Assembly: GCA_016783285.1 (NCBI GenBank)
Contig: JADHWW010000002.1
Location: 1-49,953 of the forward strand
Direction: 5' to 3'
DNA length: 49,953 nucleotides
Source of the DNA: Anaerolineae bacterium
GTDB taxonomy: Bacteria > Chloroflexota > Anaerolineae > B4-G1
Part shown: positions 22,659-31,741 of the stretch, piece after piece
How the letters are laid out: the number at the start of each line of letters is the position of its first letter
How positions within the stretch are numbered: position 1 is the first letter of the stretch
The notes under the pieces: model-generated
Database searches by the model: none
What the model was told of the DNA's origin: nothing
The model's input: only the letters and a program-made list of their open reading frames with translations
Position numbers and translations under genes: made by a program

Positions 22659-23921
22659 ATGCCCCGTTATCAGCGACCAACCGGAACCCTGGACATCCTG
22701 CCGCAGGATCAACCTTACTGGTACCACGTGCGCGCCCGCGCCCGCCGCCTGGCGGAACTGGCCGGCTTTGAGCGCCTCGACGTGCCCATCTTTGAGACCA
22801 CCGAACTCTTTGCCCGGGGCGTCGGGGCGGGCACCGACATCGTGGACAAGGAGATGTACTCTTTCACCGACAGGGGAGGCCACGAACTGACGCTGCGGCC
22901 CGAGTTCACCGCCGGCGTCGTGCGGGCCTACGTCGAGAACGGGATGCGCGTCCTGCCCCAGCCGGTCAAACTCTACACCTTCGGCCCCATCTTCCGCTAC
23001 GAGCGGCCGCAGGCCGGCCGGTACCGCCAACACACCCAGTTCAACGTCGAGATCCTGGGCGAGCAGCACCCCGCCGCCGACCTCGAAGTTATGCTCCTGG
23101 CCTGGGATTTGTACGCCAGCCTGGGCTTCCGTGACCTGGCCTTCCAATTGAACTCGACCGGCTGCCCGTCGTGCAAGCCGGGCTACGTGGCCGTGCTGAA
23201 AGAATACTATGCCGGTCACCAGGACGAGATCTGCCCGGATTGTGAGCGGCGCTTGGAGCGCAACCCGCTGCGCGTGCTCGATTGCAAATCTGAACAGTGC
23301 CAGCCGGTCATCGCCGCCGCCCCGCACATCCTCGACCACCTGTGCGCCGAGTGCGCCGGGCACCTGGGCACGCTGCGCGAATATCTCGACCTCCTGGGCC
23401 GCAGTTACACCATCGACCACAATCTGGTGCGCGGGCTGGACTATTACACCAAGACAGTCTTTGAGGTCTGGGCGGCCGGCATCGGCGCCCAGGCGGCCGT
23501 CTGCGGCGGTGGCCGCTACGACGGCCTGGCCGAACTCCTCGGCGGCCCGCCGACGCCCGGCGTGGGCTTTGGCTCCGGCCTGGAGCGCATTATCCTGGTG
23601 ATGAAACAACTGGGCGCGGAGGCGCCGCCATTGCCGGTGCCGCCCGTCTTCCTGACCCACCTGGGGCCGCGGGCTGGGCGGGAGGCGCTGCGGCTAGCGG
23701 ACGCGCTGCGCCGGGCGGACGTGGGGGCGCATCTGGCGTTCGGCGAGCGGGGGTTGAGGAGCCAACTGCGCGAGGCGGGCAAGCGCGGTGCGCGTTACGC
23801 CGTCATCCTGGGGGAGGACGAATTGGCGGCCGGCACGGCGACGGTGCGGGATATGCAGGCCGGGGAGCAGGTGAGCGTGGAACTGGCGGGGTTGGTGGAG
23901 TGGCTGAAGGCAAAAGCGTAA
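22659..23921 (+). CDS. hisS: Histidine--tRNA ligase
   Basis: A 420-residue class II synthetase that charges tRNA-His. Motif 1 lies around RLDVPIFETTELFARGVG, motif 2 is FGPIFRYERPQAGRYRQHTQ, and the His-specific segments LVRGLDYYTKTVFEV and CGGGRYDGL plus motif 3 (GVGFGSGLERIIL) are present. The C-terminal ~90 residues are the anticodon-binding domain. A middle insertion carries two Cys pairs (CPSC, CPDC) and a later C-x-x-C, probably a zinc-stabilised insertion domain. nadK overlaps its end by 22 bases. Confidence 0.97.
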   Translation: MPRYQRPTGTLDILPQDQPYWYHVRARARRLAELAGFERLDVPIFETTELFARGVGAGTDIVDKEMYSFTDRGGHELTLRPEFTAGVVRAYVENGMRVLPQPVKLYTFGPIFRYERPQAGRYRQHTQFNVEILGEQHPAADLEVMLLAWDLYASLGFRDLAFQLNSTGCPSCKPGYVAVLKEYYAGHQDEICPDCERRLERNPLRVLDCKSEQCQPVIAAAPHILDHLCAECAGHLGTLREYLDLLGRSYTIDHNLVRGLDYYTKTVFEVWAAGIGAQAAVCGGGRYDGLAELLGGPPTPGVGFGSGLERIILVMKQLGAEAPPLPVPPVFLTHLGPRAGREALRLADALRRADVGAHLAFGERGLRSQLREAGKRGARYAVILGEDELAAGTATVRDMQAGEQVSVELAGLVEWLKAKA

Positions 23922-24793
23922 TTGGTATCCTCTACAACCCCCGCATCGCCCAGGCGCCTTCCCTGGCGGAGGAGGTGGCCGCGTGGGTGGAGCAGCAGGG
24001 GCGGCCAGCGCAGGTCTGCACGGTGGACGATGCGCCGGCCGCACTCTGCCTGCGAGAGACCAGCCTGCTGGTGACGCTGGGCGGCGACGGCTCGATCCTG
24101 CGCGCGGCGCGAGCCGCGGCTCCCTGCGGCGTGCCGCTTCTGGGGGTCAACCTGGGGCGGGTGGGGTTCCTCACCGAGGCCGAGCCGGGCACGTGGCGGG
24201 AGGTTCTCTCACGGGTACTGGCGGACGACTGCTGGATCGAGGAGCGGATGATGCTGCGGGCGGCGGGCCATCGAAGCGGCGAACCGCTGGGGCCGGCCGA
24301 GGCGCTGAACGACGTGGTGGTGGGACGAGGTAAGCAGGCCCGCGTGGTGCACCTGCGCACCGAGGTTGACGGAGGCCGCCTGGCCACCTACGTCGCCGAC
24401 GGCCTCATCGTCGCCACGCCGACGGGCAGCACCGCCTACGCGCTGGCGGCCGGGGGGCCGGTGCTGCCGCCGCAATTGCGCAACATCCTGCTCGTCCCCA
24501 TCGCGCCGCACCTGAGCATGGAGCGGCCCGTCGTCCTGGCCGAGGGAGTCACGGTGCGCATCACTGTCACCGGCGGCCAGCCGGCCGTGCTGACGGTGGA
24601 CGGCGAGGTGCAGGCGGAACTGGAGAGCGGAGACGAGGTGCTGGTGGAGGCCAGCCCGCACGTGGCCTGCTTTGCGCGGGTGCGGGAGCGGACGTATTTC
24701 TACAAGACACTGGTAGCGCGGCTAGTGCCGCGAAATGCAGATCGGGAAATTGGTCACCAAGTTGCCAAATTCCCCAATTCCCCAATTCCCTAA
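23900..24793 (+). CDS. nadK: NAD kinase
   Basis: A 297-residue enzyme making NADP from NAD and ATP. Key motifs are VTLGGDGSILRAAR (~58-71, the GGDG loop), GVNLGRVGFLTEAEP (~85-99), ALNDVVVGRGKQARV and DGLIVATPTGSTAYALAAGGP (~172-192). Translation starts at GTG 23900 inside hisS; no later start keeps the first beta strand (VIGILYNP). The last ~17 residues after VARLVP are encoded by a tandem TTCCCCAA repeat (24770-24800), so the original C-terminus has been extended or replaced. Confidence 0.95.
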   Translation: MAEGKSVIGILYNPRIAQAPSLAEEVAAWVEQQGRPAQVCTVDDAPAALCLRETSLLVTLGGDGSILRAARAAAPCGVPLLGVNLGRVGFLTEAEPGTWREVLSRVLADDCWIEERMMLRAAGHRSGEPLGPAEALNDVVVGRGKQARVVHLRTEVDGGRLATYVADGLIVATPTGSTAYALAAGGPVLPPQLRNILLVPIAPHLSMERPVVLAEGVTVRITVTGGQPAVLTVDGEVQAELESGDEVLVEASPHVACFARVRERTYFYKTLVARLVPRNADREIGHQVAKFPNSPIP

Positions 24794-24818
24794 TTCCCAA
24801 CCCACTGGAGCCGGAGAT

Positions 24819-25325
24819 ATGAACGAAGCAATGCATTGCGTGAACCACCCCGACGTCGAGACTTACCTGCGCTGCAACAAGTGCGGGCGGCCTATCTGCA
24901 CCAAGTGCGCGGTGCTGACGCCGGTCGGCTACCGCTGCCAGGACTGTGTGCACACCCAGCAGCAGGTCTTTTACGCCGACTTTCGCCCCGCTCACTACCT
25001 GGTCGCCGCCGCAGTCGCGCTGCCACTGGCGCTGGTGGCGGGCTGGCTCGTGCCCAGCCTGGGCTGGTACGCCATCATCCTGGGGCCGCTGACCGGCGCG
25101 GGCATCGCTGAAGCCGCGCGCTGGGCCATCCGCCGCCGGCGTGGGCAGTACACCTGGCTGGTCGTGTGTGGCTGCATCGTCGTGGGCACGCTGCCCTGGT
25201 TGCTGCTGTCGCTTCTCTCGCTTTTTTGGGGTGGCGGGTTGGTGAACCTGCTGTGGTACGTCGTCTACCTGGTGACGGCAGTCGGCGCGGCTTATGCCCG
25301 ATTGCGCCCCGGGCAGCGCGTGTAG
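24819..25325 (+). CDS. B-box-type zinc membrane protein
   Basis: A 168-residue protein. Residues 1-40 form a B-box/zinc-finger-like unit (CVNHPDVETYLRCNKCGRPI, CTKCA, CQDC). Residues ~62-165 hold about four transmembrane helices. This architecture is common but uncharacterised in bacteria. It follows nadK after a tandem-repeat stretch and precedes recN. Confidence 0.75.
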   Translation: MNEAMHCVNHPDVETYLRCNKCGRPICTKCAVLTPVGYRCQDCVHTQQQVFYADFRPAHYLVAAAVALPLALVAGWLVPSLGWYAIILGPLTGAGIAEAARWAIRRRRGQYTWLVVCGCIVVGTLPWLLLSLLSLFWGGGLVNLLWYVVYLVTAVGAAYARLRPGQRV

Positions 25326-25391
25326 GGCAGGCTTTCGAGCCTGCAGGCAGCCTGGAAAGGTCTATCCTGAGCCTGTCGAAGGGCTGCCCCA
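25323..25391. repeat. Two dispersed repeats between the zinc protein and recN
   Basis: 25326-25360 holds an imperfect hairpin of the type GGGCAGGCTTTCGAGCCTGC, also seen at 38717-38777. CCTGAGCCTGTCGAAGGG (25366-25383) is a copy of the element found inside several genes. Confidence 0.5.
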
Positions 25392-25411
25392 CTTTGGACA
25401 GGAGGTCTCGA

Positions 25412-27229
25412 GTGCTGGCCGAACTCCACATCCGCGACTTTGCCATCATTGATGAATTGTTATTGACCTTTGCGCCCGGCTTTACGGTTCTCACCGGCGA
25501 AACCGGCGCGGGCAAATCCATCATCATTGACGTGGTGGACCTGGCGCTGGGCGGGCGGGCCGACGTCACCTGCGTGCGTGCCGGGGCCGGCCGCGCCGTC
25601 GTCGAGGCTGTCTTCCGGCTGGGAGCCGAGCAGCGGGCCGCGATTGACCCTCTGCTGGAGCGGGAGGGGCTGGAGGAGGACGACCCCGACCTGCTGCTCC
25701 TGGGGCGCGAGGTGCGGCTGAGCGGGCGCAACGTCTGCCGCGTCAACGGGCGGGCCGTCACGCTGGCGCTCCTGCGCCAGGTGGCCCAGGGGCTGGTGGA
25801 CATCCACGGCCAGAGCGAGCACCTCTCACTCCTACGGGTGCGCGAGCACGTCAACCTTCTAGACCGGTACGCGGAACTGTGGCCCCTGCGGATGCAGGTC
25901 GCGGACGTGGTGGGGCGGGTGCGAGCGGTGCGGCGGGAACTGGCGGATCTGTTGCGTAGTGAGCGGGAATTGGCACACCGGACCGACCTGTTGCAGTTCC
26001 AGATCGGCGAGATAAACGCGGCCGCCCTCCAGATTGGCGAGCAAAAAGAGTTGCTTGAGGAGCGGCTGCGGCTGACCCACGCCGAGCAACTGGTTGCGCT
26101 GGCCAGTGAGGCGCTGCGTGCGCTCGAGGAGGGCGCGGGCGAGACCCCGGCGGCGCTTGACCTGCTGGGCGCGGCACTGCGTACCCTGGAGGGATTGACC
26201 CGCGTTGACCCAGGCTTAGAACCCCGGCTGCGCGCCGCCGAGGGCATCAACTATCAGATGGAGGAACTGGTCGGAGGTTTGCGCGACTACCGGGAGCAGG
26301 TCGAGCACAACCCGCAGCGGCTGCAAGAGGTGGAGGAGCGGCTGGCGCTGCTCCGCCGGTTGGAGCGCAAGTACGGCCCGGCCATCCCCGACGTGCTGGC
26401 TTATGCCGAGAAGGCGGCGCGGGAACTGGACGCCATCACCCACAGTGAGGAGCGCGTCACCGAGTTGCAGGCGCAGGAGAAGCGGCTCCTCGCGGAATTG
26501 GGCGAGTTGGCGGTGGAACTCTCGCTGCGGCGGCGCGAGGCAGTGGGGCGACTGGCGGCAGGGATCGAGGAGGAACTGCAAGACCTGCGGATGGAGGGAG
26601 CGCGGTTCGGGGTGGATTTTAAGTGGCGGGATGATCCCCAGGGTGTGCCGCTGAACGAATTGCGAATTGCGAATTGCAATCTGCAATCTGCAATCTCGAA
26701 TCTGCAATCTCCAAAGGTGGCCTTCGACGCCTCGGGTATTGACCGCGTCGAGTTCCTCGTCTCTCCCAACCCCGGCGAGCCGCTGAAACCGCTGGCAAAG
26801 ATCGCCTCCGGCGGCGAGACATCGCGGCTGATGCTGGCGCTCAAGACGGTCCTCTCCCGCGCCGACGAGACGCCGACGCTCATCTTTGATGAGATTGACC
26901 AGGGCATCGGCGGGCGCGTGGGCGCGACGGTGGGCGAGAAACTGTGGGGCCTGGCGGTGGGGACAGGGACGAGCGGCCTGCGCCACCAGGTGTTGTGCGT
27001 GACTCACCTGCCGCAGTTGGCCGGTTTCGGCGACGTGCACTTTCACGTGGAGAAGCACGTCGAGAAGACCGGGGCAGGCGAACGCACGGTGACGCGGGTC
27101 AGGCCGTTGCAGGGGGGGGCGCGGGTGGAGGAACTGGCGCAGATGCTGGGCGCCAGCGGCGAGGGAGCTTATCGGAGCGCGGAGGAGATTTTGGAGCAGG
27201 TGGCGAGATGCAAGAAGGAGGGGGGGTGA
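25412..27229 (+). CDS. recN: DNA repair protein RecN
   Basis: A 605-residue SMC-like ATPase acting at double-strand breaks. The start is LAELHIRDFAIIDEL after GTG 25412, with AGGAGG seven bases upstream. Walker A is GETGAGKS (~31-38), two coiled-coil arms span ~160-400, and the C-terminal head has the signature IASGGETSRLMLALK, Walker B TLIFDEIDQGIGG and the VLCVTHLPQLAGF switch. Residues ~414-434 (NELRIANCNLQSAISNLQS) are encoded by a tandem CAATCTG-type repeat inserted in frame just before the conserved VAFDASGIDRVEF. It shares an operon with the downstream small genes. Confidence 0.95.
   Translation: MLAELHIRDFAIIDELLLTFAPGFTVLTGETGAGKSIIIDVVDLALGGRADVTCVRAGAGRAVVEAVFRLGAEQRAAIDPLLEREGLEEDDPDLLLLGREVRLSGRNVCRVNGRAVTLALLRQVAQGLVDIHGQSEHLSLLRVREHVNLLDRYAELWPLRMQVADVVGRVRAVRRELADLLRSERELAHRTDLLQFQIGEINAAALQIGEQKELLEERLRLTHAEQLVALASEALRALEEGAGETPAALDLLGAALRTLEGLTRVDPGLEPRLRAAEGINYQMEELVGGLRDYREQVEHNPQRLQEVEERLALLRRLERKYGPAIPDVLAYAEKAARELDAITHSEERVTELQAQEKRLLAELGELAVELSLRRREAVGRLAAGIEEELQDLRMEGARFGVDFKWRDDPQGVPLNELRIANCNLQSAISNLQSPKVAFDASGIDRVEFLVSPNPGEPLKPLAKIASGGETSRLMLALKTVLSRADETPTLIFDEIDQGIGGRVGATVGEKLWGLAVGTGTSGLRHQVLCVTHLPQLAGFGDVHFHVEKHVEKTGAGERTVTRVRPLQGGARVEELAQMLGASGEGAYRSAEEILEQVARCKKEGG
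26655..26713. repeat. AATTGCG/CAATCTG tandem repeat inside recN
   Basis: About three units of GAATTGC and four of CAATCTG/CAATCTC replace a non-conserved loop and keep the frame. Related units recur at 17600-17640 and 40352-40400. Confidence 0.55.
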
Positions 27230-27471
27230 ACCTGAGCCGCGTGCGCGATGGTTGGGATGAAGTGGAGGCGGAGGAGATCCGTTTGCTGCGTCAGATGACG
27301 GTGCAGGAGAGCCTGCGTCACTATCTGGTACTCCAGCAGGCTTTCGAGCCCCAGTTGCAGCAGACCGAGCCGCTTTTCCGCGCCGAGCGTTTGGCCTACC
27401 TGGAAGAGTTACAGCGCCGGCTGGCCGCGTTGGACGAATGGACGGAGGAACGGCGTGGAAAACCTGTTTGA
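27226..27471 (+). CDS. Small helical protein downstream of recN
   Basis: An 81-residue, charged, helical protein (RVRDGWDEVEAEEIRLLRQM, then QESLRHYLVLQQAFEPQLQQ). GTG 27226 overlaps the recN stop by four bases and has AAGGAGGGG just upstream, so it is preferred over ATG 27208. No known family. Confidence 0.55.
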   Translation: MNLSRVRDGWDEVEAEEIRLLRQMTVQESLRHYLVLQQAFEPQLQQTEPLFRAERLAYLEELQRRLAALDEWTEERRGKPV

Positions 27472-27610
27472 GTCCCTGGTGGCTCTGCAAGACCGTCTGC
27501 GTCAGTTGCGCCAGTTCGAGCAGGCGCTGGACGACTCCACCCTCGTTACAGAGTACCGGCGCTTGCGGGAAGCAGGAAGCAAAAGGCAGGAAGCAGAGAG
27601 CAAGGGATGA
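27455..27610 (+). CDS. Very small helical protein
   Basis: Fifty-one residues starting at GTG 27455 (CGGAGG upstream), overlapping the previous gene by 17 bases: MENLFESLVALQDRLRQLRQ, then a Glu/Lys tail partly made by a GGAAGCA tandem repeat (27570-27600). The composition fits a short amphipathic helix. It forms a recN-linked trio with the previous gene. Confidence 0.45.
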   Translation: MENLFESLVALQDRLRQLRQFEQALDDSTLVTEYRRLREAGSKRQEAESKG

Positions 27611-27626
27611 GAAGGGAGTGATGATA

Positions 27627-28256
27627 ATGAAGAAGGGCAATCCCTGCGATCAAAGGTATGCAAGTCAGGAATACTATTGGGGAAAGAAACCCTCTGCTAT
27701 ATGCGACAGAATCATAGAGATCATTCGACCCAGTTCAGACTTTCACCCCAGGTTACTGGACCTGGGTTGTGGTGAAGGAAGAAACGCTGTCTATTTTGCC
27801 AAACACGGTTTTGGGGTCGTCGGCCTCGATTTGTCTCTGCCCGGCCTGGAGAAAACGAGGAGGTACGCTGAGGAAGTTGGAGTTCACGTCGAAATGATCC
27901 ACGCTGACATTGTAACCTACGAACTTGAAGACACCTACGACGTCATCTTTTCGACAGGAACTTTGCAATATCTGCCGCCTGAAGTAAGAAGCCAACGTTT
28001 CCAGAACTATAAAGATTGCACTTCACCTGACGGCATCAACACGCTTTCCATATTCGTGAGAAAGCCATTCATTCCGAGAGCGCCAGACGCCGAAGAGACC
28101 GCTTTCCCTTACAAGTCTGGCGAGTTGATGGGCTACTACTGGGACTGGGAGATTCTCTACTGTACAGAGGAAATCTTCGACTGTATGTCCAGCGGTATTC
28201 CTCATAAACACGCTGTCAACCGGATAATAGCCAGGAGGTATCGCAACGGCGGATAA
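27627..28256 (+). CDS. TehB-like SAM-dependent methyltransferase
   Basis: A 209-residue class I methyltransferase. Motif I is LLDLGCGEGRNAVYFAKHGF (~42-61), followed by VVGLDLSLPGLEK and the acidic IHADIVTYEL; FSTGTLQYLPPE matches the TehB group (tellurite/xenobiotic methylation). ATG 27627 has a better spaced GGGAG than ATG 27621. The gene is visibly richer in A+T than its neighbours, which suggests acquisition by transfer. Substrate unknown. Confidence 0.8.
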   Translation: MKKGNPCDQRYASQEYYWGKKPSAICDRIIEIIRPSSDFHPRLLDLGCGEGRNAVYFAKHGFGVVGLDLSLPGLEKTRRYAEEVGVHVEMIHADIVTYELEDTYDVIFSTGTLQYLPPEVRSQRFQNYKDCTSPDGINTLSIFVRKPFIPRAPDAEETAFPYKSGELMGYYWDWEILYCTEEIFDCMSSGIPHKHAVNRIIARRYRNGG

Positions 28257-28329
28257 CAGCGCATTCGTGGCTTCGTCGCTTGTTGATCCGTTGATATCCT
28301 GAAATCCGCGTTCTCAAGAGCCTGACGAT

Positions 28330-29523
28330 ATGAGTGGGTCGCCAACTACACCGCAATCCCGCACGCTGAAGACGCTCTGGCGCGCGGTCTTTTGGGTTTC
28401 CTTTCCTTTCGGCATTCTCTCCTTCGTACTCCCCATCTACGGCAAGGAACTGGGCGCGACGGCGCTGGAGGTGGGCGTGTTCTTCTCCGCCATCTCCTTC
28501 GTGCCGGTGATCGTGCGGCCTTTCCTGGGCCGGGCGCTGGACCGTTGGGGGCGCCGGCCCTTCCTGCTGCTGGGATTGCTCGGCTACGCGGTCGCCATGC
28601 TCGTGTTCTGCATCGCCGATACGGTGTGGCTGCTGACCCTCGCCCGCTTCGTGCAGGGGATGGGACAGGCGTTCCTCTGGCTCTCGGCCTACACCATCGT
28701 CGCCGACATCGCCTCCGAGGCGGGGCGCGGGCACGGCTTCGGCCTCATTGACGAGGCGACCAAGCGGGGGGCGATCATCGGTACCACGGCCGGGTTCACT
28801 GCCATCTTCACACTTGAGGGCTTTGGCCTGGGTTGGGAGCAGATCTGGTTCTGGCTCTTCGCCATCTACACCGTGCCGGCGTTGCTGGCGCTGTGGAGTG
28901 GCTGGCGCGGCGTGCGGGAGACACGCCCGCAGGTGACCACGCGGCCCGTCGAGAGCCGCCCCGTCTCCGGCCAACTGCTGGCGTTGATGAGCATCGTCTT
29001 TGTCACCGGCGCTTCGACCGCGATGGTCTGGCCGCTGCTGATGGTTTTCCTCCAGGACTCGCTGGGGGCAGACGTGGCGGCACTGGCGTGGGCCTACCTG
29101 CCGGCCGCGTTGATCAGTGCCTTTCTGCCTTCGCGTATGGGGCGCATCGCCGACCGGTTGGGGCGCAAGGCGCCGATGATCGCCGGGCTGCTCGTGGGCG
29201 CGCTGGCCTCGGCGCTGATCCCGCACCTGCGCAGCGTGATCCTGTTGGCAGTATTGTGGGCCGTCGAGTCATTGGGCTACACCGCCTCGGTGCCGGCGGA
29301 GCGCGCCTTCGTCGCCGACATCGCCGGCGAGGACACGCGCGGCGCCAGTTATGGTCTCTATACCTTTGCCCATTTCCTGGGGGCGGCGCTGGGGCCGCTG
29401 GTGGGTGGTTGGCTGTACGACAACCTGGGCCACGCGATGCCCTTTTACCTCAACACCGCTGTCCTGCTCGTGGGCGCGCTGCTGGTGGCGGCGGCGCTGC
29501 GCGAGTCGCGTGCCGTTGAATGA
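28330..29523 (+). CDS. MFS transporter
   Basis: A 397-residue major-facilitator permease with about 12 hydrophobic segments in two halves and a central cytoplasmic loop near residues 198-212. The signature between helices 2 and 3 is GRALDRWGRRPFLL, repeated as GRIADRLGRKAPMI in the second half. The exported compound is unknown. A diverged copy of its last ~65 bases remains at 31098-31165, on the far side of the ATPase gene. Confidence 0.93.
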   Translation: MSGSPTTPQSRTLKTLWRAVFWVSFPFGILSFVLPIYGKELGATALEVGVFFSAISFVPVIVRPFLGRALDRWGRRPFLLLGLLGYAVAMLVFCIADTVWLLTLARFVQGMGQAFLWLSAYTIVADIASEAGRGHGFGLIDEATKRGAIIGTTAGFTAIFTLEGFGLGWEQIWFWLFAIYTVPALLALWSGWRGVRETRPQVTTRPVESRPVSGQLLALMSIVFVTGASTAMVWPLLMVFLQDSLGADVAALAWAYLPAALISAFLPSRMGRIADRLGRKAPMIAGLLVGALASALIPHLRSVILLAVLWAVESLGYTASVPAERAFVADIAGEDTRGASYGLYTFAHFLGAALGPLVGGWLYDNLGHAMPFYLNTAVLLVGALLVAAALRESRAVE

Positions 29524-29525
29524 GG

Positions 29526-29624
29526 TTGTAAAGATGATGAAACAGACTATAATAGTCTGACGATCAATAAAGTCAAGGCATCTTTTCAACTAATATAAAC
29601 AGTTTATAATAACCTGTTTAGGAG
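29526..29624 (+). promoter_or_regulatory. Two palindromes over -10 boxes upstream of the ATPase gene
   Basis: CAGACTA-TAA-TAGTCTG (29543-29559) contains TATAAT and follows TTGTAA by 16 bases. TAAACAG (29596-29602) and CTGTTTA (29614-29620) flank a second TATAAT (29605-29610). AGGAG (29620-29624) precedes the ATG at 29634. Both look like operators laid on -10 sequences. Confidence 0.5.
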
Positions 29625-29633
29625 AAAACTGCG

Positions 29634-31091
29634 ATGACCAGGTTCGTCGGCCGGCAACGCGACCTGCGCGATTTGAACGAGGTAATAGCACGAAAAGGAG
29701 CGTACTTTGTCCTGGTGTATGGACGACGCCGTGTAGGAAAAACCACGTTGATTTTGAACTGGGCCAGGCAGACCGGGCGTCCCGTCGTTTACTGGGTCGC
29801 TTCACGCGACACGCGTGCCCAGGTGCGCAATAGTTTTACGCAGGCCGTGTGGACGTGGGCCTACCCCGGCGAGGGCCGGTTAGCGCCGCGTTTCGATAGT
29901 TGGGAACAAGTCTTTCGACAGACGGCCCGTTTGGTCGCCGACCAGCCGGTGATTTTGATTATGGACGAGTTCTCCTACGCGGCGGAATCGGACCCGTCGC
30001 TGCCCTCACATTTGCAGGCGGCGTGGGACCATCTGTTCAAAGAAAGCAACGTGACCATCGTGATAGCCGGATCGCATATCGGGATGATGGTAGAGATGAT
30101 GGGCTACCACGCGCCGCTGCATGGGCGCTTTACGGCCCAGTTGCCGGTAGACCCATTGTCCTTTGCCGCACTGAAAGAATTTCTACCCCGCTACACGGCG
30201 GCGGAGCGCGTGGCCGTCTACGCGGTGGCCGGGGGGATTCCGGCGTATTTGGAGTGTTTCGACGATACTCGGAGTGTTGGGGCCAATCTCCAGGCCCTGT
30301 TCATGCGCCGCACGGGAATGTTCCGCAGCGAGCCGTTCATCCTCATCGGTGACGTGATCCGCCGGGAGACGCAGACCTACGAAGCGGTGTTAAAGGCGGT
30401 ATCTGCGGGCAAGCGCACGCCCCACGAAATTGGTGATATGTTGGACCTGAAATCGTCTTATCTCAGCCCCTACCTCAAACAGTTGGAGGCGTTGCGACTG
30501 ATCGAGCGCCGCCTGCCGGCCACGATTCCACGCGAGCGACGGCGCACCAGTCGGAACAGCCGCTATCACCTGGCCGATCACTACCTGCGCTTTTACTATC
30601 GTTTCATCGCTCCCAATCTCGACTTGGTGGAACAGGAACTGACGAATGTTCTCTGGCAGCGCATCGCCGAGCAATTCCGTGCCTTTGTGGGGCTGACCGC
30701 CTTTGAGGAGTTGTGCCGCGAGTGGACGTTGGCCCAGGCCCGTGCCGGCTGGTTACCCTTCCCACCAGAGATCGTGGGCAGCCATTGGTCGAAGGATGTG
30801 CAAGTGGACGTGGTGGCGCTTGCCTGGCGCGAGAAGCAGATTTTGCTGGGCGAGTGCAAGTGGGGCGACCACCCGGTCAGCCGGGCGGTGATTACCGATT
30901 TGGTTGAGGGAAAAACGAGCAAGGTGTTGCGCGGTCTGCCGGACAAGGGCGAAGGGTGGACAGTGCATTATGCTTTCTTTGCGCGATCCAACTTTACCGG
31001 CGCAGCGCGGGCCGAGGCGGGCAAAGTAAACGCCAATCTGGTTAATCTGGAACGACTGGAGCACGATCTGGCGAAAGCGGACGAGGTGTGA
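29634..31091 (+). CDS. Archaeal-type AAA ATPase with winged helix and DUF234 nuclease-like domain
   Basis: A 485-residue protein. The ATPase part has Walker A GRRRVGKTT (~30-38) and Walker B VILIMDEFSY (~106-115). A winged helix follows (EIGDMLDLKSSYLSPYLKQL, ~270). The C-terminal DUF234 domain has a PD-(D/E)xK-like core: VDVVAL and LLGECKWGD (Asp...Glu-x-Lys, ~390-408). Such proteins are common in archaea and thermophilic or filamentous bacteria, with unclear roles, possibly mobile-element or defence related. Upstream palindromes suggest tight control. A dead relative lies at 21642-22118 and an analogous ATPase at 42462. Confidence 0.85.
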   Translation: MTRFVGRQRDLRDLNEVIARKGAYFVLVYGRRRVGKTTLILNWARQTGRPVVYWVASRDTRAQVRNSFTQAVWTWAYPGEGRLAPRFDSWEQVFRQTARLVADQPVILIMDEFSYAAESDPSLPSHLQAAWDHLFKESNVTIVIAGSHIGMMVEMMGYHAPLHGRFTAQLPVDPLSFAALKEFLPRYTAAERVAVYAVAGGIPAYLECFDDTRSVGANLQALFMRRTGMFRSEPFILIGDVIRRETQTYEAVLKAVSAGKRTPHEIGDMLDLKSSYLSPYLKQLEALRLIERRLPATIPRERRRTSRNSRYHLADHYLRFYYRFIAPNLDLVEQELTNVLWQRIAEQFRAFVGLTAFEELCREWTLAQARAGWLPFPPEIVGSHWSKDVQVDVVALAWREKQILLGECKWGDHPVSRAVITDLVEGKTSKVLRGLPDKGEGWTVHYAFFARSNFTGAARAEAGKVNANLVNLERLEHDLAKADEV

Positions 31092-31097
31092 ATCCAA

Positions 31098-31165
31098 GCC
31101 GTCCTGGTCATCGGCGCGCTGCTGGTAGCGACGGTGTTGTGCGAATCGCGCGCTGCCAATGGCCT
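31098..31165 (+). pseudogene. Remnant of an MFS transporter 3' end
   Basis: The stretch encodes AVLVIGALLVATVLCESRAA, close to the end of the intact transporter at 29523 (AVLLVGALLVAAALRESRAV). About 78% of bases agree by eye. It shows that a second MFS copy once stood here. The rest of 31166-31417 has no convincing gene, only a promoter-like TATAGT (31382-31387) before the next gene. Confidence 0.55.
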
Positions 31166-31417
31166 TGTGCAGCACGGGCAGGGAAAGTACCGCAGATGAG
31201 AGAAATACACGATGATGACCGATCAGCCTATCGTGAATTTCCGCTATCCGAGGTACTCTTTCGCAAGCGACAAAACAAACGTATCGAATGAAAGGAGTAC
31301 ACACAAATCGGCTCAAAAGACAACAAAACCCTCAAATATCTTGTCAAGTACCACCTTTTGCGAATTGCACCCTATTCGTGGTATAGTTATGTGTATCAAG
31401 TGAGCAGGAGGCTTTCT

Positions 31418-31693
31418 ATGAGCGAGAACGTAATCGCATTGCCGAACCGTCCGATCGCCCAACTTACCGTGAGCCAATTGGGGGCATTGATTACTGCTAT
31501 TGTGCGGCGCGTGGTGCGTGAAGAGTTCCGCCGTGATTACTATGTGGACGACCACGACGTCAAGGTGCTGTACGCGGCGGATGAGGCTGCTCCTACCTAT
31601 CTGGCTGAGTTGCGGGCAGATTACGAGGCTATCCAGAGAGGAGATTCGCATTCCCTACTTACTGGACGCAGCCAACCAACGGATCATAATTGA
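31418..31693 (+). CDS. Small hypothetical, possibly antitoxin-like, frame possibly shifted
   Basis: Ninety-one residues from ATG 31418 (GCAGGAGG upstream): IALPNRPIAQLTVSQLGALI, then helices rich in Arg/Glu and DEAAPTYLAELRADYEAIQR. After ~31640 the -1/+2 frame looks more protein-like (EEIRIPYLLDAANQRIIIDD, then DAAYDRINKLA) and runs to a TGA at 31743 that overlaps the SbcC start. Either a frameshift has truncated the protein or a second tiny gene overlaps. The family is not recognised; size and composition recall antitoxins. Confidence 0.45.
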   Translation: MSENVIALPNRPIAQLTVSQLGALITAIVRRVVREEFRRDYYVDDHDVKVLYAADEAAPTYLAELRADYEAIQRGDSHSLLTGRSQPTDHN

Positions 31694-31741
31694 CGACATA
31701 GCGTTACATGACGCCGCTTACGACCGGATCAACAAATTAGC

